From Pseudomonas sp. ICMP 561 (GTDB lineage: Bacteria; Pseudomonadota; Gammaproteobacteria; Pseudomonadales; Pseudomonadaceae): DNA of 56,875 nt. The stretch is from positions 1-56,875 of the forward strand of contig NZ_LKBT01000021.1 in the NCBI RefSeq assembly GCF_002699985.1. The letters are read 5' to 3'. Shown here one piece after another: positions 8,709-18,146 of this stretch. A model generated the notes under the pieces. That model ran no database searches and was not told the DNA's origin. It saw nothing but the letters and a program-made list of their open reading frames with translations. How positions within the stretch are numbered: position 1 is the stretch's first letter; every line of letters begins with the position of its first letter. The position numbers were made by a program, and so were the translations under genes.

Positions 8709-9466
8709 AGAAAAACCACCTCAAACGGCTGCATCAAACGCTCCAGCACATCCGCGGCCAATACCGGTGGCAGACCGATCCGGGGATCGCCTTCCAGTTG
8801 ACTGGCAAATGCATGAGCCGCATGACGTTTACGCGCGATATCGGCGGGTTCCAGGAGGATCTTGCGCGCACGCTCCCAAGGCAAGCGGTCATCTTCAGGC
8901 GAAGCCCAGTGCCACGCCCAGATCGGCACCTCGTGCAAATGTGCGCCAACGGCGTGGGCAGCACGTGCGCTGGCGCGACCAACTGCTTCATGATCGCTGT
9001 GCCCATCGTTGGCCCACGTGGTAAACACCACGTCCGTTGGCTCAAGGTAGCGCTCGATAAAAGCCGTCAGTTGATCTTCCTGTTGGGCCACGGAGGTGTC
9101 AGCGAAACCACCCCGTATCCATTGCAGGCTGTGCATGGGCAGGTCGAGGCGGCGCAAGGCTTCAGCGCTTTCCTGGGGGCGAATCACACTGAGCCGCTCG
9201 GCCGGCCAGGTGGACGAGCCGGGATGGCTGGCGCTGCCGTCGGTGACCGAAATGAGTTTCAGTGGTCGACCCAGTTGCGCCAGTTGATGCATCAGGCCGC
9301 CGCAACCGAGTACTTCATCGTCAGGGTGAGGTGCGATAATCACCGCGCGTGAGTTGGGCGGAACCAGCTCATCGGCGCTGATTGCCGCGAGCTGCGCGAG
9401 TTTTTTCGATCCGTTCCAGGCCTGAAGCGAAGTACCGCTGCCGACGATGGGGTTATGGTCAGTCAT
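8705..9466 (-). CDS. PIG-L/LmbE-family zinc deacetylase
   Basis: 253 residues. PIG-L enzymes remove acetyl from N-acetylglucosamine-type substrates (GlcNAc-PI, mycothiol, bacillithiol and antibiotic precursors). The metal motif AIIAPHPDDEVLGCGG and the second motif NDGHSDHEAVG are intact, so it should be active. I choose ATG 9466 because it gives the same ATGA overlap with the upstream stop seen at neighbouring junctions; GTG at 9475 would add three residues. Substrate unknown. This is the second gene of the four-enzyme cassette below glgX. Confidence 0.88.
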   Translation of the reverse strand: MTDHNPIVGSGTSLQAWNGSKKLAQLAAISADELVPPNSRAVIIAPHPDDEVLGCGGLMHQLAQLGRPLKLISVTDGSASHPGSSTWPAERLSVIRPQESAEALRRLDLPMHSLQWIRGGFADTSVAQQEDQLTAFIERYLEPTDVVFTTWANDGHSDHEAVGRASARAAHAVGAHLHEVPIWAWHWASPEDDRLPWERARKILLEPADIARKRHAAHAFASQLEGDPRIGLPPVLAADVLERLMQPFEVVFL

Positions 9467-10482
9467 AGTTGCCACATCCGTGATGGCGTGATCACAGCCT
9501 GCCGGGCTGTCAGATCACCCAAGGCTGCCAGGTCACGCTCGGCGTGACTCTGGCGCAGGAAAACCGGGAGGTCAGCGATCATCCGCGCGAAATGCGCATC
9601 TTTGCAGTAAGGGCCTGCGCCCAAGGCGCGGCCCACATGCAGAATCACCTGCTCGACATTGTGTTCGATCACTGCTCGGCTGCGACGCGCTAACACCTGT
9701 GCGTCGGCGATGGGTGTTTTATTGATACGGTGGGCCGCGTGTTGCAGGGCTGCCCAGGAACTGTGCATTGCCACATCCACCGCGCCCAAATGGGCCATGG
9801 TGTGTGGCTCTTGTGATTTGCAGCCTTGTTGCAACAGGCGCTGGGCCAGAGCTGTGGACGCCCCGTACCAGCAAGCTGCGATGCCGATGCCACCCTGCCA
9901 AAATCCGGGTCTGGCCAGATAATCACCGGGTTTACCGATGGCGACGCCTAGAGCGCTTTTGAACACCACCTCAACGCTGCCAGTTGCGCCCATGCCCACG
10001 GCACGCCAACCTTCCTGAGTAATGCTGACACCGGGTTGCCTGAGATCGACGGCGACCAGCTGTTGCTGATCATCTTCGTCCCAGGCAGTCATCAATGCGT
10101 GGCTGAGTACCGCCGCGCCCGAACACCAGGCTTTTCGACCGCTGATGTGCAGGTTATCGCCTTTGCGCTGCACGCTAACCCTGGCCTGGGGCGGCTCGGC
10201 CGCCCACATGCCCCAACTGGTCCCGGCTTCCGGTGCGTTGACACCCACCTCATGCATGATGGCCAACGCATCGGTGTGGCCTTCATACAATTTGCACAAC
10301 CCCAGATCATGCCCGGCAACGCAGGCCAGTCCTTGCCAGCGCTCAAGTATCTGGCCGCTGGCAGGAAAGGGGAGCTGATCCAGCCCTTCGTCAATCAGCG
10401 CCTGCAAGCATTCGCCCAGCGCTCGCGTATCGGCATAGCCGTGCTTGCGCCAGTCGAGGAACTCACTGAGCGCCTGACTCAT
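9463..10482 (-). CDS. Divergent acyl-CoA dehydrogenase-like flavoprotein
   Basis: 339 residues, shorter than typical acyl-CoA dehydrogenases (about 380). ISGRKAWCSGA corresponds to the central-domain segment L-x-G-x-K-x-W-I-T-N, and WRAVGMGATGSVEVVF to the following beta-strand region, so the flavin fold is present. The usual C-terminal Y-E-G-T or G-T-S-E-I-R segment is missing; the end reads RQSHAERDLAALG. I do not see an obvious catalytic glutamate, so ordinary beta-oxidation activity is doubtful. The ATG overlaps the glgX stop as ATGA, coupling it to the glucan genes. Confidence 0.8.
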   Translation of the reverse strand: MSQALSEFLDWRKHGYADTRALGECLQALIDEGLDQLPFPASGQILERWQGLACVAGHDLGLCKLYEGHTDALAIMHEVGVNAPEAGTSWGMWAAEPPQARVSVQRKGDNLHISGRKAWCSGAAVLSHALMTAWDEDDQQQLVAVDLRQPGVSITQEGWRAVGMGATGSVEVVFKSALGVAIGKPGDYLARPGFWQGGIGIAACWYGASTALAQRLLQQGCKSQEPHTMAHLGAVDVAMHSSWAALQHAAHRINKTPIADAQVLARRSRAVIEHNVEQVILHVGRALGAGPYCKDAHFARMIADLPVFLRQSHAERDLAALGDLTARQAVITPSRMWQL

Positions 10483-12674
10483 GCGTTTTCATCGTGCTGC
10501 AGTTCGAACAGCAGCAGTGAGCGAGCAGTGACGGTGTAGTGATCACCAAAACCAAATTGCTCACTGGCTTTCATGTCTGGCTGATTGGTATCGACCAGGC
10601 AGGTCCAGTGCTCGCCTTCAGGCACTTGTGGCAGGGTGAAGTTGACCCCGTCATGGTGCGAGTTGACTACCAGCAGCAAGGTCGCGTCAGCGCCAGGCCG
10701 ACGGATGCCGGTCTCTTGGGCACGGCCGTCCATCAACATGCCCAGGCAACGGGCGTGTGCGTCTTCCCATTGCTCGATGCCCATCTCGTTGCCATCCGGC
10801 GACAGCCAGGTGACATCCTTGACGCCGATTTCTTCGTTGTAATCGCCTACCAGGAAGCGACTACGACGCAGGATCGGATAAGTCAGACGAAGCTTGATCA
10901 GGCGCTTGACGAACTTGAGCAGTGACTTGCCGTCTTCGTCCAGATCCCAGTTTACCCAGCCAATCTCACTGTCCTGGCAGTAGGCGTTGTTATTACCGTG
11001 CTGGGTGCGGGCGAACTCGTCACCGGCAACCACCATCGGCGTACCCTGGGCCAGCAGCAAGGTTGCGAAGAAGTTACGCATCTGGCGCAAGCGCAACGCG
11101 TTGATTTCGGGATCTTCTGTCGGGCCTTCCACGCCGTGGTTCCAGGACAGGTTGTTGTTGCTGCCGTCCTGATTGTTTTCGTCGTTGGCTTCGTTGTGCT
11201 TGTCGTTGTAGGAGACAAGGTCATGCAAGGTGAAGCCGTCGTGAGCGGTGATAAAGTTCACCGACGCCTGAGGCCTGCGACCGCGCTGGTTGAACATGTT
11301 GCCCGACGCAGTCATGCGCCCGGCGAAATCCGCCAGCTGACCTTCATCGCCTTTCCAGAATGCGCGCACGGTGTCGCGGAACTTGTCGTTCCACTCCATC
11401 CAGCCTGGTGGGAAACCACCGACCTGATAGCCGCCTGGACCACAGTCCCACGGCTCGGCAATCAGTTTCACCTGACGCAGGACCGGATCCTGGCGGCAAG
11501 CCACGAGGAAGCTGTGACGCTCGTCAAAGCCATCGTGGTAACGGCCGAGAATGGTTGCCAGGTCGAAGCGGAAACCGTCGACGTGCATTTCCGAAGCCCA
11601 GTAACGCAGGGAGTCGGTAACCATTTGCAGCACGCAAGGGTGGCTCAGATCCAGCGTGTTGCCGGTGCCGGAATCGTTGATGTAAAACCGTTTGTCGTCA
11701 GGCATCAAACGATAGTACGAGGCGTTGTCGATGCCGCGCATGGACAGGGTCGGGCCGAGTTCGTTGCCTTCCGCGGTGTGGTTGTAAACCACGTCGAGGA
11801 TGACTTCCAGCCCGGCATGGTGCATGTGCGCAACCATTTCCTTGAACTCGGCAATTTTGCCGTGAGCGAGGTAGCGCGGATCAGGGGCAAAGAACGCAAT
11901 ACTGTTGTAACCCCAGTAGTTGGTCATGCCTTTCTGCAACAGATGCTGATCGTTGACGAAAGCGTGAATCGGCAATAACTCGACGGAGGTCACACCCAGC
12001 TTGCGGATGTGATCGATCACATCAGCAACCATCAAACCGGAAAACGTACCTTTGAGTTCGTCCGGCACCGACGGATGACGCATGGTGAAACCACGGGTAT
12101 GAGTTTCATACAGGATGGTCTTGTCCCACGGCACACTGATCTGCTGGTCACGACCCCAGGTGTAGGCGGGGTCGATGACTTTGCTTTTCGGCACGAACGG
12201 CGCGCTGTCGCGTTCGTCAAAGCTGAGGTCGCCATCCGGGTGGCCGATGGTGTAGCCAAACAACGCTTCGGACCATTTCAGTTCGCCAACCAATTGTTTG
12301 GCGTACGGGTCAATCAGCAGTTTGTTGTGGTTGAAGCGATGGCCATTTTTTGGGTCATATGGACCGTAGACACGGTAGCCGTAGATCAGCCCCGGGTGGG
12401 CGTCAGGCAGATAACCGTGGTAAATCTCGTCGGTGTATTCCGGCAACTCGATGCGTTCAAGTTCAACTTCGCCAGTGGAATCAAACAGGCAAAGCTCAAC
12501 CTTGGTAGCGTTGGCCGAGAAGATCGCAAAGTTGACGCCCAGACCGTCCCAGCTGGCGCCGAGAGGGAAGGGAAGGCCTTCACGAATACGTGACACGCTG
12601 GCTTCGACTTGATCGGCCTTGGCGGATGCACCTTGTGGACTGTCTTTCTTTGAGGTTTTGGACTGCGTGTTCAT
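10479..12674 (-). CDS. glgX: Glycogen debranching enzyme GlgX
   Basis: 731 residues. GH13_11 debranching enzyme that cleaves alpha-1,6 links in glycogen limit dextrins. There is an N-terminal CBM48-like domain (PLGASWDGLGVNFAIFS), then the GH13 barrel with DVVYNHTAEG, the nucleophile region VDGFRFDLATIL, the acid region LIAEPWDCGPGGY and TAHDGFTLHDLV. SD AGGA lies seven to eight bases upstream of the start. A 164-base gap containing a hairpin separates it from DUF2934. It supplies linear glucan for TreY; the four genes below it are translationally coupled to it. Confidence 0.95.
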   Translation of the reverse strand: MNTQSKTSKKDSPQGASAKADQVEASVSRIREGLPFPLGASWDGLGVNFAIFSANATKVELCLFDSTGEVELERIELPEYTDEIYHGYLPDAHPGLIYGYRVYGPYDPKNGHRFNHNKLLIDPYAKQLVGELKWSEALFGYTIGHPDGDLSFDERDSAPFVPKSKVIDPAYTWGRDQQISVPWDKTILYETHTRGFTMRHPSVPDELKGTFSGLMVADVIDHIRKLGVTSVELLPIHAFVNDQHLLQKGMTNYWGYNSIAFFAPDPRYLAHGKIAEFKEMVAHMHHAGLEVILDVVYNHTAEGNELGPTLSMRGIDNASYYRLMPDDKRFYINDSGTGNTLDLSHPCVLQMVTDSLRYWASEMHVDGFRFDLATILGRYHDGFDERHSFLVACRQDPVLRQVKLIAEPWDCGPGGYQVGGFPPGWMEWNDKFRDTVRAFWKGDEGQLADFAGRMTASGNMFNQRGRRPQASVNFITAHDGFTLHDLVSYNDKHNEANDENNQDGSNNNLSWNHGVEGPTEDPEINALRLRQMRNFFATLLLAQGTPMVVAGDEFARTQHGNNNAYCQDSEIGWVNWDLDEDGKSLLKFVKRLIKLRLTYPILRRSRFLVGDYNEEIGVKDVTWLSPDGNEMGIEQWEDAHARCLGMLMDGRAQETGIRRPGADATLLLVVNSHHDGVNFTLPQVPEGEHWTCLVDTNQPDMKASEQFGFGDHYTVTARSLLLFELQHDENA

Positions 12675-12770
12675 TGTGCGTTCCTGACGGCTGGTGTTTT
12701 TCGGGGCGGCCGAAACCGCGGTCGAAGCGAGAGCGCTTCAACAAAAAAGTCGAAGTAAAAAATGTTGGGT

Positions 12771-12811
12771 TACCGCAGGTCACGACGGTTAAGAACGTGA
12801 TACCTGCGGTA
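12771..12811 (-). promoter_or_regulatory. Hairpin between the DUF2934 gene and glgX
   Basis: 'taccgcaggt' plus 'cacg' (12771-12784) pairs with 'cgtg' and 'tacctgcggta' (12796-12811), with a two-base bulge and an 11-base loop. On the minus strand it is followed at a distance of about ten bases by six Ts, so it is not a clean terminator. It could be an attenuator or an mRNA processing/stability element that gives glgX and the following four genes separate expression from tre. Confidence 0.4.
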
Positions 12812-12838
12812 CGGAGTTGGTGCGGCGCTTTGGAGGAA

Positions 12839-13273
12839 TCAAGGCGCTGATGGTTTGCCCGGTTTTTTTGCTGCTGGCTTGGCTGCTGGTTTTTTAGGGG
12901 CTGGCTTTGCAGGCTGTTCGGCCTGGGTCGCCGTTGGAGCCGGTTTGCTCTTTACGGCAGCCGGCTTGCTTGCGGGCTTGGCAGCCGGTTTAGCGGCAGG
13001 TGCCGCCGCTGGCTTGCTGGCCGGTTTTGGGGCAGCTTTCGGAGCGGACTTTGCCGTAGCAGGCTTGGCTTTATCAGCCGCCGGCTTGGCTTCAACCTTT
13101 GGCAGCTTCGGCTTGGTTGCCTTGCGGGCGGTGGATTTATCCGGAGCCAGTGCTTCAGCTTTAGCCAGCTTGCGAGCCATTTCCCAATGACGTGCGTCCT
13201 GGCCGGAAGGTTTACCTTCCGACTCCCATATCTGATACGCAAACTCGCGAATTCGCTTTTCGTCGGCACTCAT
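12839..13273 (-). CDS. DUF2934 protein with long Lys/Ala/Pro tail
   Basis: 144 residues. Residues 1-37 (MSADEKRIREFAYQIWESEG onward) form a DUF2934 domain, a short motif often found in proteins of sugar and stress loci. The remaining two thirds are almost only A, K and P in repeated PAAKPA-like units, similar to histone H1-type tails such as AlgP; this part is probably unstructured and could bind nucleic acid or polyanions. SD GGGAG precedes the start. It is embedded between treY and glgX. Function unknown; a role linked to glucan or trehalose under stress is inference from position only. Confidence 0.85.
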   Translation of the reverse strand: MSADEKRIREFAYQIWESEGKPSGQDARHWEMARKLAKAEALAPDKSTARKATKPKLPKVEAKPAADKAKPATAKSAPKAAPKPASKPAAAPAAKPAAKPASKPAAVKSKPAPTATQAEQPAKPAPKKPAAKPAAKKPGKPSAP

Positions 13274-13290
13274 CTCGACACTCCCAGGTT

Positions 13291-16071
13291 TTACTTAGTC
13301 TGAATAAACAGGTTTACAGAAAATTCCTCGAGTGCTGCGCTGAGCAGCAACTCCTTGTCAGTTGTGACTACGGCGTCTGAAAAAAGTCCCTTCCAACTTC
13401 GATTTGCATCCGCGAACGGTAGAACGACCCGCGTGTCCCCCCAATTTTCTGCATTGATGAATGGAGTTTGGGCAGTACCCAATAGTTCATTGCACAAGCG
13501 TGGCACCACAACGATAGCCTGTTCTGCATCAAGAACACGGGCAAATGCCATCACCTTGTCAGCATGGGTGCCTAGCACCTCCAGCGGCACATAGTCGCCG
13601 CGACTGAACAGCTCGGAGTGCCCGGCCCGCAGGTTCAACACCTGATGGATAAGCGCTTGCTTGATCCGGCCGTTCTGCCAGGAGCCCAGCAGGTCGCTGA
13701 CAGTGGACGCCTGACTCAGCGCGTCCTGCCGATCTGCGTAATCAACAGGGCGGCGGTTGTCCGGATCGACCAGAGTGAAGTCCCAGTACTCGGTGCCCTG
13801 ATACAAATCAGGAACGCCAGGCGCGGTCATACGAAGCAAGGTTTGCGCCAGGCTGTTCAATGCACCGTTGGTAGCAATGCGGTTAGCGGTGGCGCCTAGC
13901 GACTGACGCAACGCGAGCCCCTGAGGGCTGAGCAGGATGTTCTGCAGGAACTCCCGGCATGCGCGCTCATACGGTTCATTGGCCGCGCTCCAGCTGCTCT
14001 GCAGTTTGGCTTCACGCAGGGCCTTTTCCTGCCACTTGATGAGGCGCTCTGCGTAGTTTTCGAACTCATCCTCCTGCATGTCCAGCGGCCAGCTGCCCAG
14101 CATGGCCTGATACAGCATCAGCTCATCGCCAGGGCTGATCGGGTTTTCTTCGCCTTTGAGCGGTACCGCCAACTGGCGCCAGCGCTCCACCTGCTCGCCG
14201 TACCAACCGGCGCATTCGCTGAGCACGGCGAGACGAGTGCGGGTGTCTTCACCGCGCTTGTGGTCGTGAGTCGCGGTGGTCAGCAGGTTGTCCGGGAAGG
14301 CTTTGATGCGAGCCAGGCAAGCATCGTGAAAATCCTGAACCGGCGCGCTGAAGTGCTGCGGATGAAAGCCTACGTCGTTGCGCGACAGCAATACTGCGCT
14401 GCGATAGAACGAGGTGTCTTCCACAGACTTGGCGGCCACCGGCGAGGTGAGTTGCTGGAAGCGCACACAGGCGTTTTTGTTCAACTTGCGTTGCTTGCCC
14501 CGTGGCAACTTGCGCCAGGACTCTCCACCCAGCCAGCGCTGCAAGTAATCCAGCACTTGCCAGTCAGCTTCGCTGAGCATGGTGCGTGCGCCTTGCATGG
14601 CTTGCTGGAAGAAACGCTCATCTTCCGCAGAGCGCCCGCACACGCTGATGTAGGTCCGATAAATCGGGAAGTTCACCACCAGCGCCAGCAAGGCCCGGCG
14701 AATCGCCCCCAGCGTCAGGTCGCGGCTCATCAGGTCACTGCGTGCTACTTGCAGCAAGGATTGCGCGACGTTTTCAAAGTCACCCGCCAGAGTACCGTGC
14801 AGCACCAGATCACGTGCTTCAAGCACTTCCTGATCAAAGTCAGCGGTGCGTTCACTGATGCGGCTCCACAGCTCGGCCAGAGGCTCCTGACCCTTGGGGT
14901 CATGTTGCAGCAGCGACACCTGATTCATGAATTCATAACCGGTGGTGCCATCGACACCCCAGTCTTGACGCAACGATTCATCAGGGCCAAGGATCTTCTC
15001 GACGAAGATTGGTAAATGCGCCAGTTCGGTGCCCGCAGGACGTGCAGCGAGCAGGGTGTTGACCCGGCGGCGCAGTTTCCGGCAGTAGCCGCGTGGATCT
15101 GCCAGGCCGTCAATGTGGTCGATGCGTAAACCGTCCACCAGACCTTCGCTGATCAGCTCAAAGATCTTGCCGTGGGTAGCTTCAAATACATTGGAGCGCT
15201 CGACTCGCAAGCCACCCAGTTCGTTGATGTCGAAGAAGCGCCGCCAGTTGATATCGTCGCCTGCGGTGCGCCAGCTAGCCAGACGGTAATGCTGGGCCTC
15301 CAGCAAGTGATGCAGCCGATCGAAGCCTTCGGGTGTAGTCGAGTCGTAGCGCTGCATCGCCAGCTCAATGGCTTTCATGATCGATTTGTCTTTAACCAGC
15401 TCGACCAGTTCGGCGCGGGCTTGTCTGGCTCGTTCCCATGCCTGCGGGAATTGATCAAGTGCGGCAAAGCGCTTGCTCAATTCGTCCAGAAGCGGATTCT
15501 CATCGGATTCAAGCAATGGCCCGTAAGTACCAGGGTTGATAGGGAAATGGTGCTGGTAATGCTCGATGTAGAAAACGCCATGGTCGGGGTCGAAGCGCAG
15601 CGGAATCTCACCGGCTTGCAATACAGTGCCGTAGTCAGTGCTGAGAAACGGCAGAAGCAGTTGGCCTTTGAGCAACGGATCCGGCGAGTGCCACTGAATG
15701 TCGAAGAAGTCAGCGTAGGGACTGCGCCGTCCCCACTCGAGCAGATCAAGCCACCAAGGATTATCGTTACCGCCCACAGCCATGTGATTGGACACGATGT
15801 CCAGAATCAGGCCCATGCCTTTTTCACGCAGAGCGCTGACCAGACGACGCAGCGCTGGTTCACCACCGAGTTCCGGGTTGATGACCCGCGGATCGACCAC
15901 GTCATAACCATGCATCGAACCCGCGCGAGCCTTTAGCAGCGGCGAGGCGTAGATATGGCTGATACCCAGGCTGGCGAAGTAGGGCACCAGCGCTACGGCG
16001 TCATCCAGGGTGAAGTCTTTATGAAATTGCAGACGCTGCGTGGCACGCAGGGTTTCCAGGCGCGGGCTCAT
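13291..16071 (-). CDS. treY: Maltooligosyl trehalose synthase TreY
   Basis: 926 residues, GH13_26. It isomerises the reducing-end alpha-1,4 link of a maltooligosaccharide to an alpha-1,1 link, producing maltooligosyl trehalose. The N-terminal barrel starts with FHKDFTLDDAVALVPYFASLG and DIVSNHMAVGG; VDGLRIDHIDGLADPRGY carries the nucleophile. GVPDLYQGTEYWDFTLVDPDN near residue 780 is typical of the family. The length is at the upper end of the family range. The ATG overlaps the malQ stop (ATGA). Partner of TreZ. Confidence 0.96.
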   Translation of the reverse strand: MSPRLETLRATQRLQFHKDFTLDDAVALVPYFASLGISHIYASPLLKARAGSMHGYDVVDPRVINPELGGEPALRRLVSALREKGMGLILDIVSNHMAVGGNDNPWWLDLLEWGRRSPYADFFDIQWHSPDPLLKGQLLLPFLSTDYGTVLQAGEIPLRFDPDHGVFYIEHYQHHFPINPGTYGPLLESDENPLLDELSKRFAALDQFPQAWERARQARAELVELVKDKSIMKAIELAMQRYDSTTPEGFDRLHHLLEAQHYRLASWRTAGDDINWRRFFDINELGGLRVERSNVFEATHGKIFELISEGLVDGLRIDHIDGLADPRGYCRKLRRRVNTLLAARPAGTELAHLPIFVEKILGPDESLRQDWGVDGTTGYEFMNQVSLLQHDPKGQEPLAELWSRISERTADFDQEVLEARDLVLHGTLAGDFENVAQSLLQVARSDLMSRDLTLGAIRRALLALVVNFPIYRTYISVCGRSAEDERFFQQAMQGARTMLSEADWQVLDYLQRWLGGESWRKLPRGKQRKLNKNACVRFQQLTSPVAAKSVEDTSFYRSAVLLSRNDVGFHPQHFSAPVQDFHDACLARIKAFPDNLLTTATHDHKRGEDTRTRLAVLSECAGWYGEQVERWRQLAVPLKGEENPISPGDELMLYQAMLGSWPLDMQEDEFENYAERLIKWQEKALREAKLQSSWSAANEPYERACREFLQNILLSPQGLALRQSLGATANRIATNGALNSLAQTLLRMTAPGVPDLYQGTEYWDFTLVDPDNRRPVDYADRQDALSQASTVSDLLGSWQNGRIKQALIHQVLNLRAGHSELFSRGDYVPLEVLGTHADKVMAFARVLDAEQAIVVVPRLCNELLGTAQTPFINAENWGDTRVVLPFADANRSWKGLFSDAVVTTDKELLLSAALEEFSVNLFIQTK

Positions 16072-18146
16072 TGATCACGCTCCGCAGCTTGCAGGCGTGC
16101 CTGACACAACAGCTCAACCCGTCGTGCAACGGCTTCGTTGTCCATCAGTGTCGAACTTTCGCCGGGAATACGGCGGCGCCAGTTGGGGTGTTGCGGCGTG
16201 TCGCCAGGCAGGTTGAACTGCTCGGTCAGGCCCATTGCGTCTTCCATTGGCAGGAGCACCAGAGGCGCACGGGTGTGGCCGATATAGCGGATGCTGGCGT
16301 CGATCATTTGTTCTGCATCCGGACGTCCGTCGCTGAAGTTAGTGGAGTTCTGGCTCAAGACCTGACGCAGCCCCTCGCGTTCGCGATGTCGGTCTGCGCT
16401 CCAGTCTTGCGCTTGTTGCTCGTTGACCATGCCCAGACGCAGGTTCCAGGCGATATCGTTCTCCGCCAGCCAACCCGCCAGTGTCGGCAGGTCGTGGGTG
16501 CTGGTGGTGGCAAGGGCCTGATCGGACCAGTCGAGGATCGGCTTGAAGTTCGCGTTGTTCTGTTCAAACAGCAGCACGCGCATGCCGAGGATTGCCCGGG
16601 CAGCCAGCTTTTCGTGCAGGCCGGGAGGAACAGTGCCCAGATCTTCACCCAGCACGATCGCTTTGTGTCGCCACGATTCAAGGCTCAGCAGCCGGAGCAT
16701 GTCGTCCAGCGGATAGTTGAGGTAGGCACCTTCGCTGGCGGGTGAGCCTAGTGGCACTACCCACAGACGTTGCAAGCCCATGATGTGGTCGATGCGCAGG
16801 CCGCCTGCATGGGCGAAGTTGGCCCGCAGCATTTCAATGAACGCACGGAAACCATTACGCTTCAGGCCTTCAGGAGAAAAAGCGGAAATCCCCCAGCTTT
16901 GTCCGGCACGGTTGAGAATGTCCGGCGGCGCACCGACGCTGAGCGCGGAGAGCAATTCATCCTGCCGACTCCATGCCTGACTGCCCGCGCCATCTGCACC
17001 GACGGCGAGGTCGGCAATAAGCCCTACACTCATGCCGCTGCTGCGGGCAGCAACTTGTGCACGCTCCAGACCACGGGCCGTCAGCCATTGGGCGAAGGCG
17101 TAGAAGCCAATCTGCTCGCTGTGATTGGCGGCAAAGCGGGCGATGGCCTCACTGCGTGGATTCTTGAACTCTTCTGGCCATTCATGCCAGTTATCGCTCA
17201 TGCCCAGACGCGGGCATTCATCGCGGATGGCCTCGAATCGGCAGTGATTCTCAAGTGCTTCTCCCGCGCTGTGGCGGAAGCTGTTGAAGTCCTCGTGCAG
17301 CGGATGATCGCTCCCGCTGAAAGCGTCATACAGCTTGCGCAGCACTTTCCACTTGGCGCTGGCGGCGGCAGGCCAGTCTACCAACGGCAGCGCTTCAAGG
17401 CGTTTGAGCTCATCGCTCAGGCCGGACTCTTCAATGGCCATGCGCAACGCGCGCTCACCCAGAATAGCGCCGGGCGAGCAATACAGGCTGTTGAGAAACA
17501 GGCGGCTGGAGGGCGAGTAAGGACTGTAGCGATGCGGGTCATTGGCAAACATCGCGTGCACAGGACTGATCGCCAGCGCGTGAGCACCACGTTCTCCGGC
17601 AGCGCGAGCAAGACTTTCCAGCGCTTGGGTATCGCCAAAACCGCCGTCGCCTTCGCGGTGCAGGCCATACAATTGAACGGTCAGCCCCCAGGCACGCGGC
17701 ACGCGGCTGTCGGTCGCCATGGCCATGCTGAAGCAAGTCTTCGGAGCAACAGCGATGGTCAGGTGTTGACCGGCAATGTTCAGTTGCTGATAGCCCACTG
17801 AAGCCAGGGCGGGCAGGCTGGCATTAGCGGTCAGGTTGGCGTCGATGGTGGCGCCGTCTTCCAGATGCAGGACGAAAGGCGTGCCCGGTTCAAACCAGGC
17901 ACTCAGATCCAGGTTGCTGCCATGGTCGACGGTCAGCAAAGGCGGAGGTGTGGGTTGGTGATGGGCAAGCTTCAGGCGTTGCAGGCTGGCGTCTATCTGC
18001 AGATTGTCGTCAGCCGGAAAACCCAGGCAGCCCAGAATCTTGCTCAGCACTTCAGGGCTGACCCTTTGCGCCTTTCCGTTTGCATCAATCCAGTCCACGG
18101 ACAAGCCTGCTTCGGCAGCCAGACTCTCTATTTGCTCATTGCTCAT
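16068..18146 (-). CDS. malQ: 4-alpha-glucanotransferase (amylomaltase) MalQ
   Basis: 692 residues, GH77. It moves maltosyl and longer chains between maltodextrins. It shows GGLRIDHIMGLQRLWVVP with the nucleophile, IVLGEDLGTVPPGL with the acid/base, and TSTHDLPTLAGWL. I set the start at 18146 because GGAGGAA lies four to five bases upstream; the earlier in-frame ATG at 18164 precedes that ribosome site. With this start it overlaps treZ by 11 bases. It probably keeps chain lengths suitable for GlgA and TreY. Confidence 0.95.
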   Translation of the reverse strand: MSNEQIESLAAEAGLSVDWIDANGKAQRVSPEVLSKILGCLGFPADDNLQIDASLQRLKLAHHQPTPPPLLTVDHGSNLDLSAWFEPGTPFVLHLEDGATIDANLTANASLPALASVGYQQLNIAGQHLTIAVAPKTCFSMAMATDSRVPRAWGLTVQLYGLHREGDGGFGDTQALESLARAAGERGAHALAISPVHAMFANDPHRYSPYSPSSRLFLNSLYCSPGAILGERALRMAIEESGLSDELKRLEALPLVDWPAAASAKWKVLRKLYDAFSGSDHPLHEDFNSFRHSAGEALENHCRFEAIRDECPRLGMSDNWHEWPEEFKNPRSEAIARFAANHSEQIGFYAFAQWLTARGLERAQVAARSSGMSVGLIADLAVGADGAGSQAWSRQDELLSALSVGAPPDILNRAGQSWGISAFSPEGLKRNGFRAFIEMLRANFAHAGGLRIDHIMGLQRLWVVPLGSPASEGAYLNYPLDDMLRLLSLESWRHKAIVLGEDLGTVPPGLHEKLAARAILGMRVLLFEQNNANFKPILDWSDQALATTSTHDLPTLAGWLAENDIAWNLRLGMVNEQQAQDWSADRHREREGLRQVLSQNSTNFSDGRPDAEQMIDASIRYIGHTRAPLVLLPMEDAMGLTEQFNLPGDTPQHPNWRRRIPGESSTLMDNEAVARRVELLCQARLQAAERDQ

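Noticed and set aside
10998..11978. 326-codon open frame on plus, opposite glgX
   Set aside because: Antisense to glgX with no motif or plausible ribosome site.
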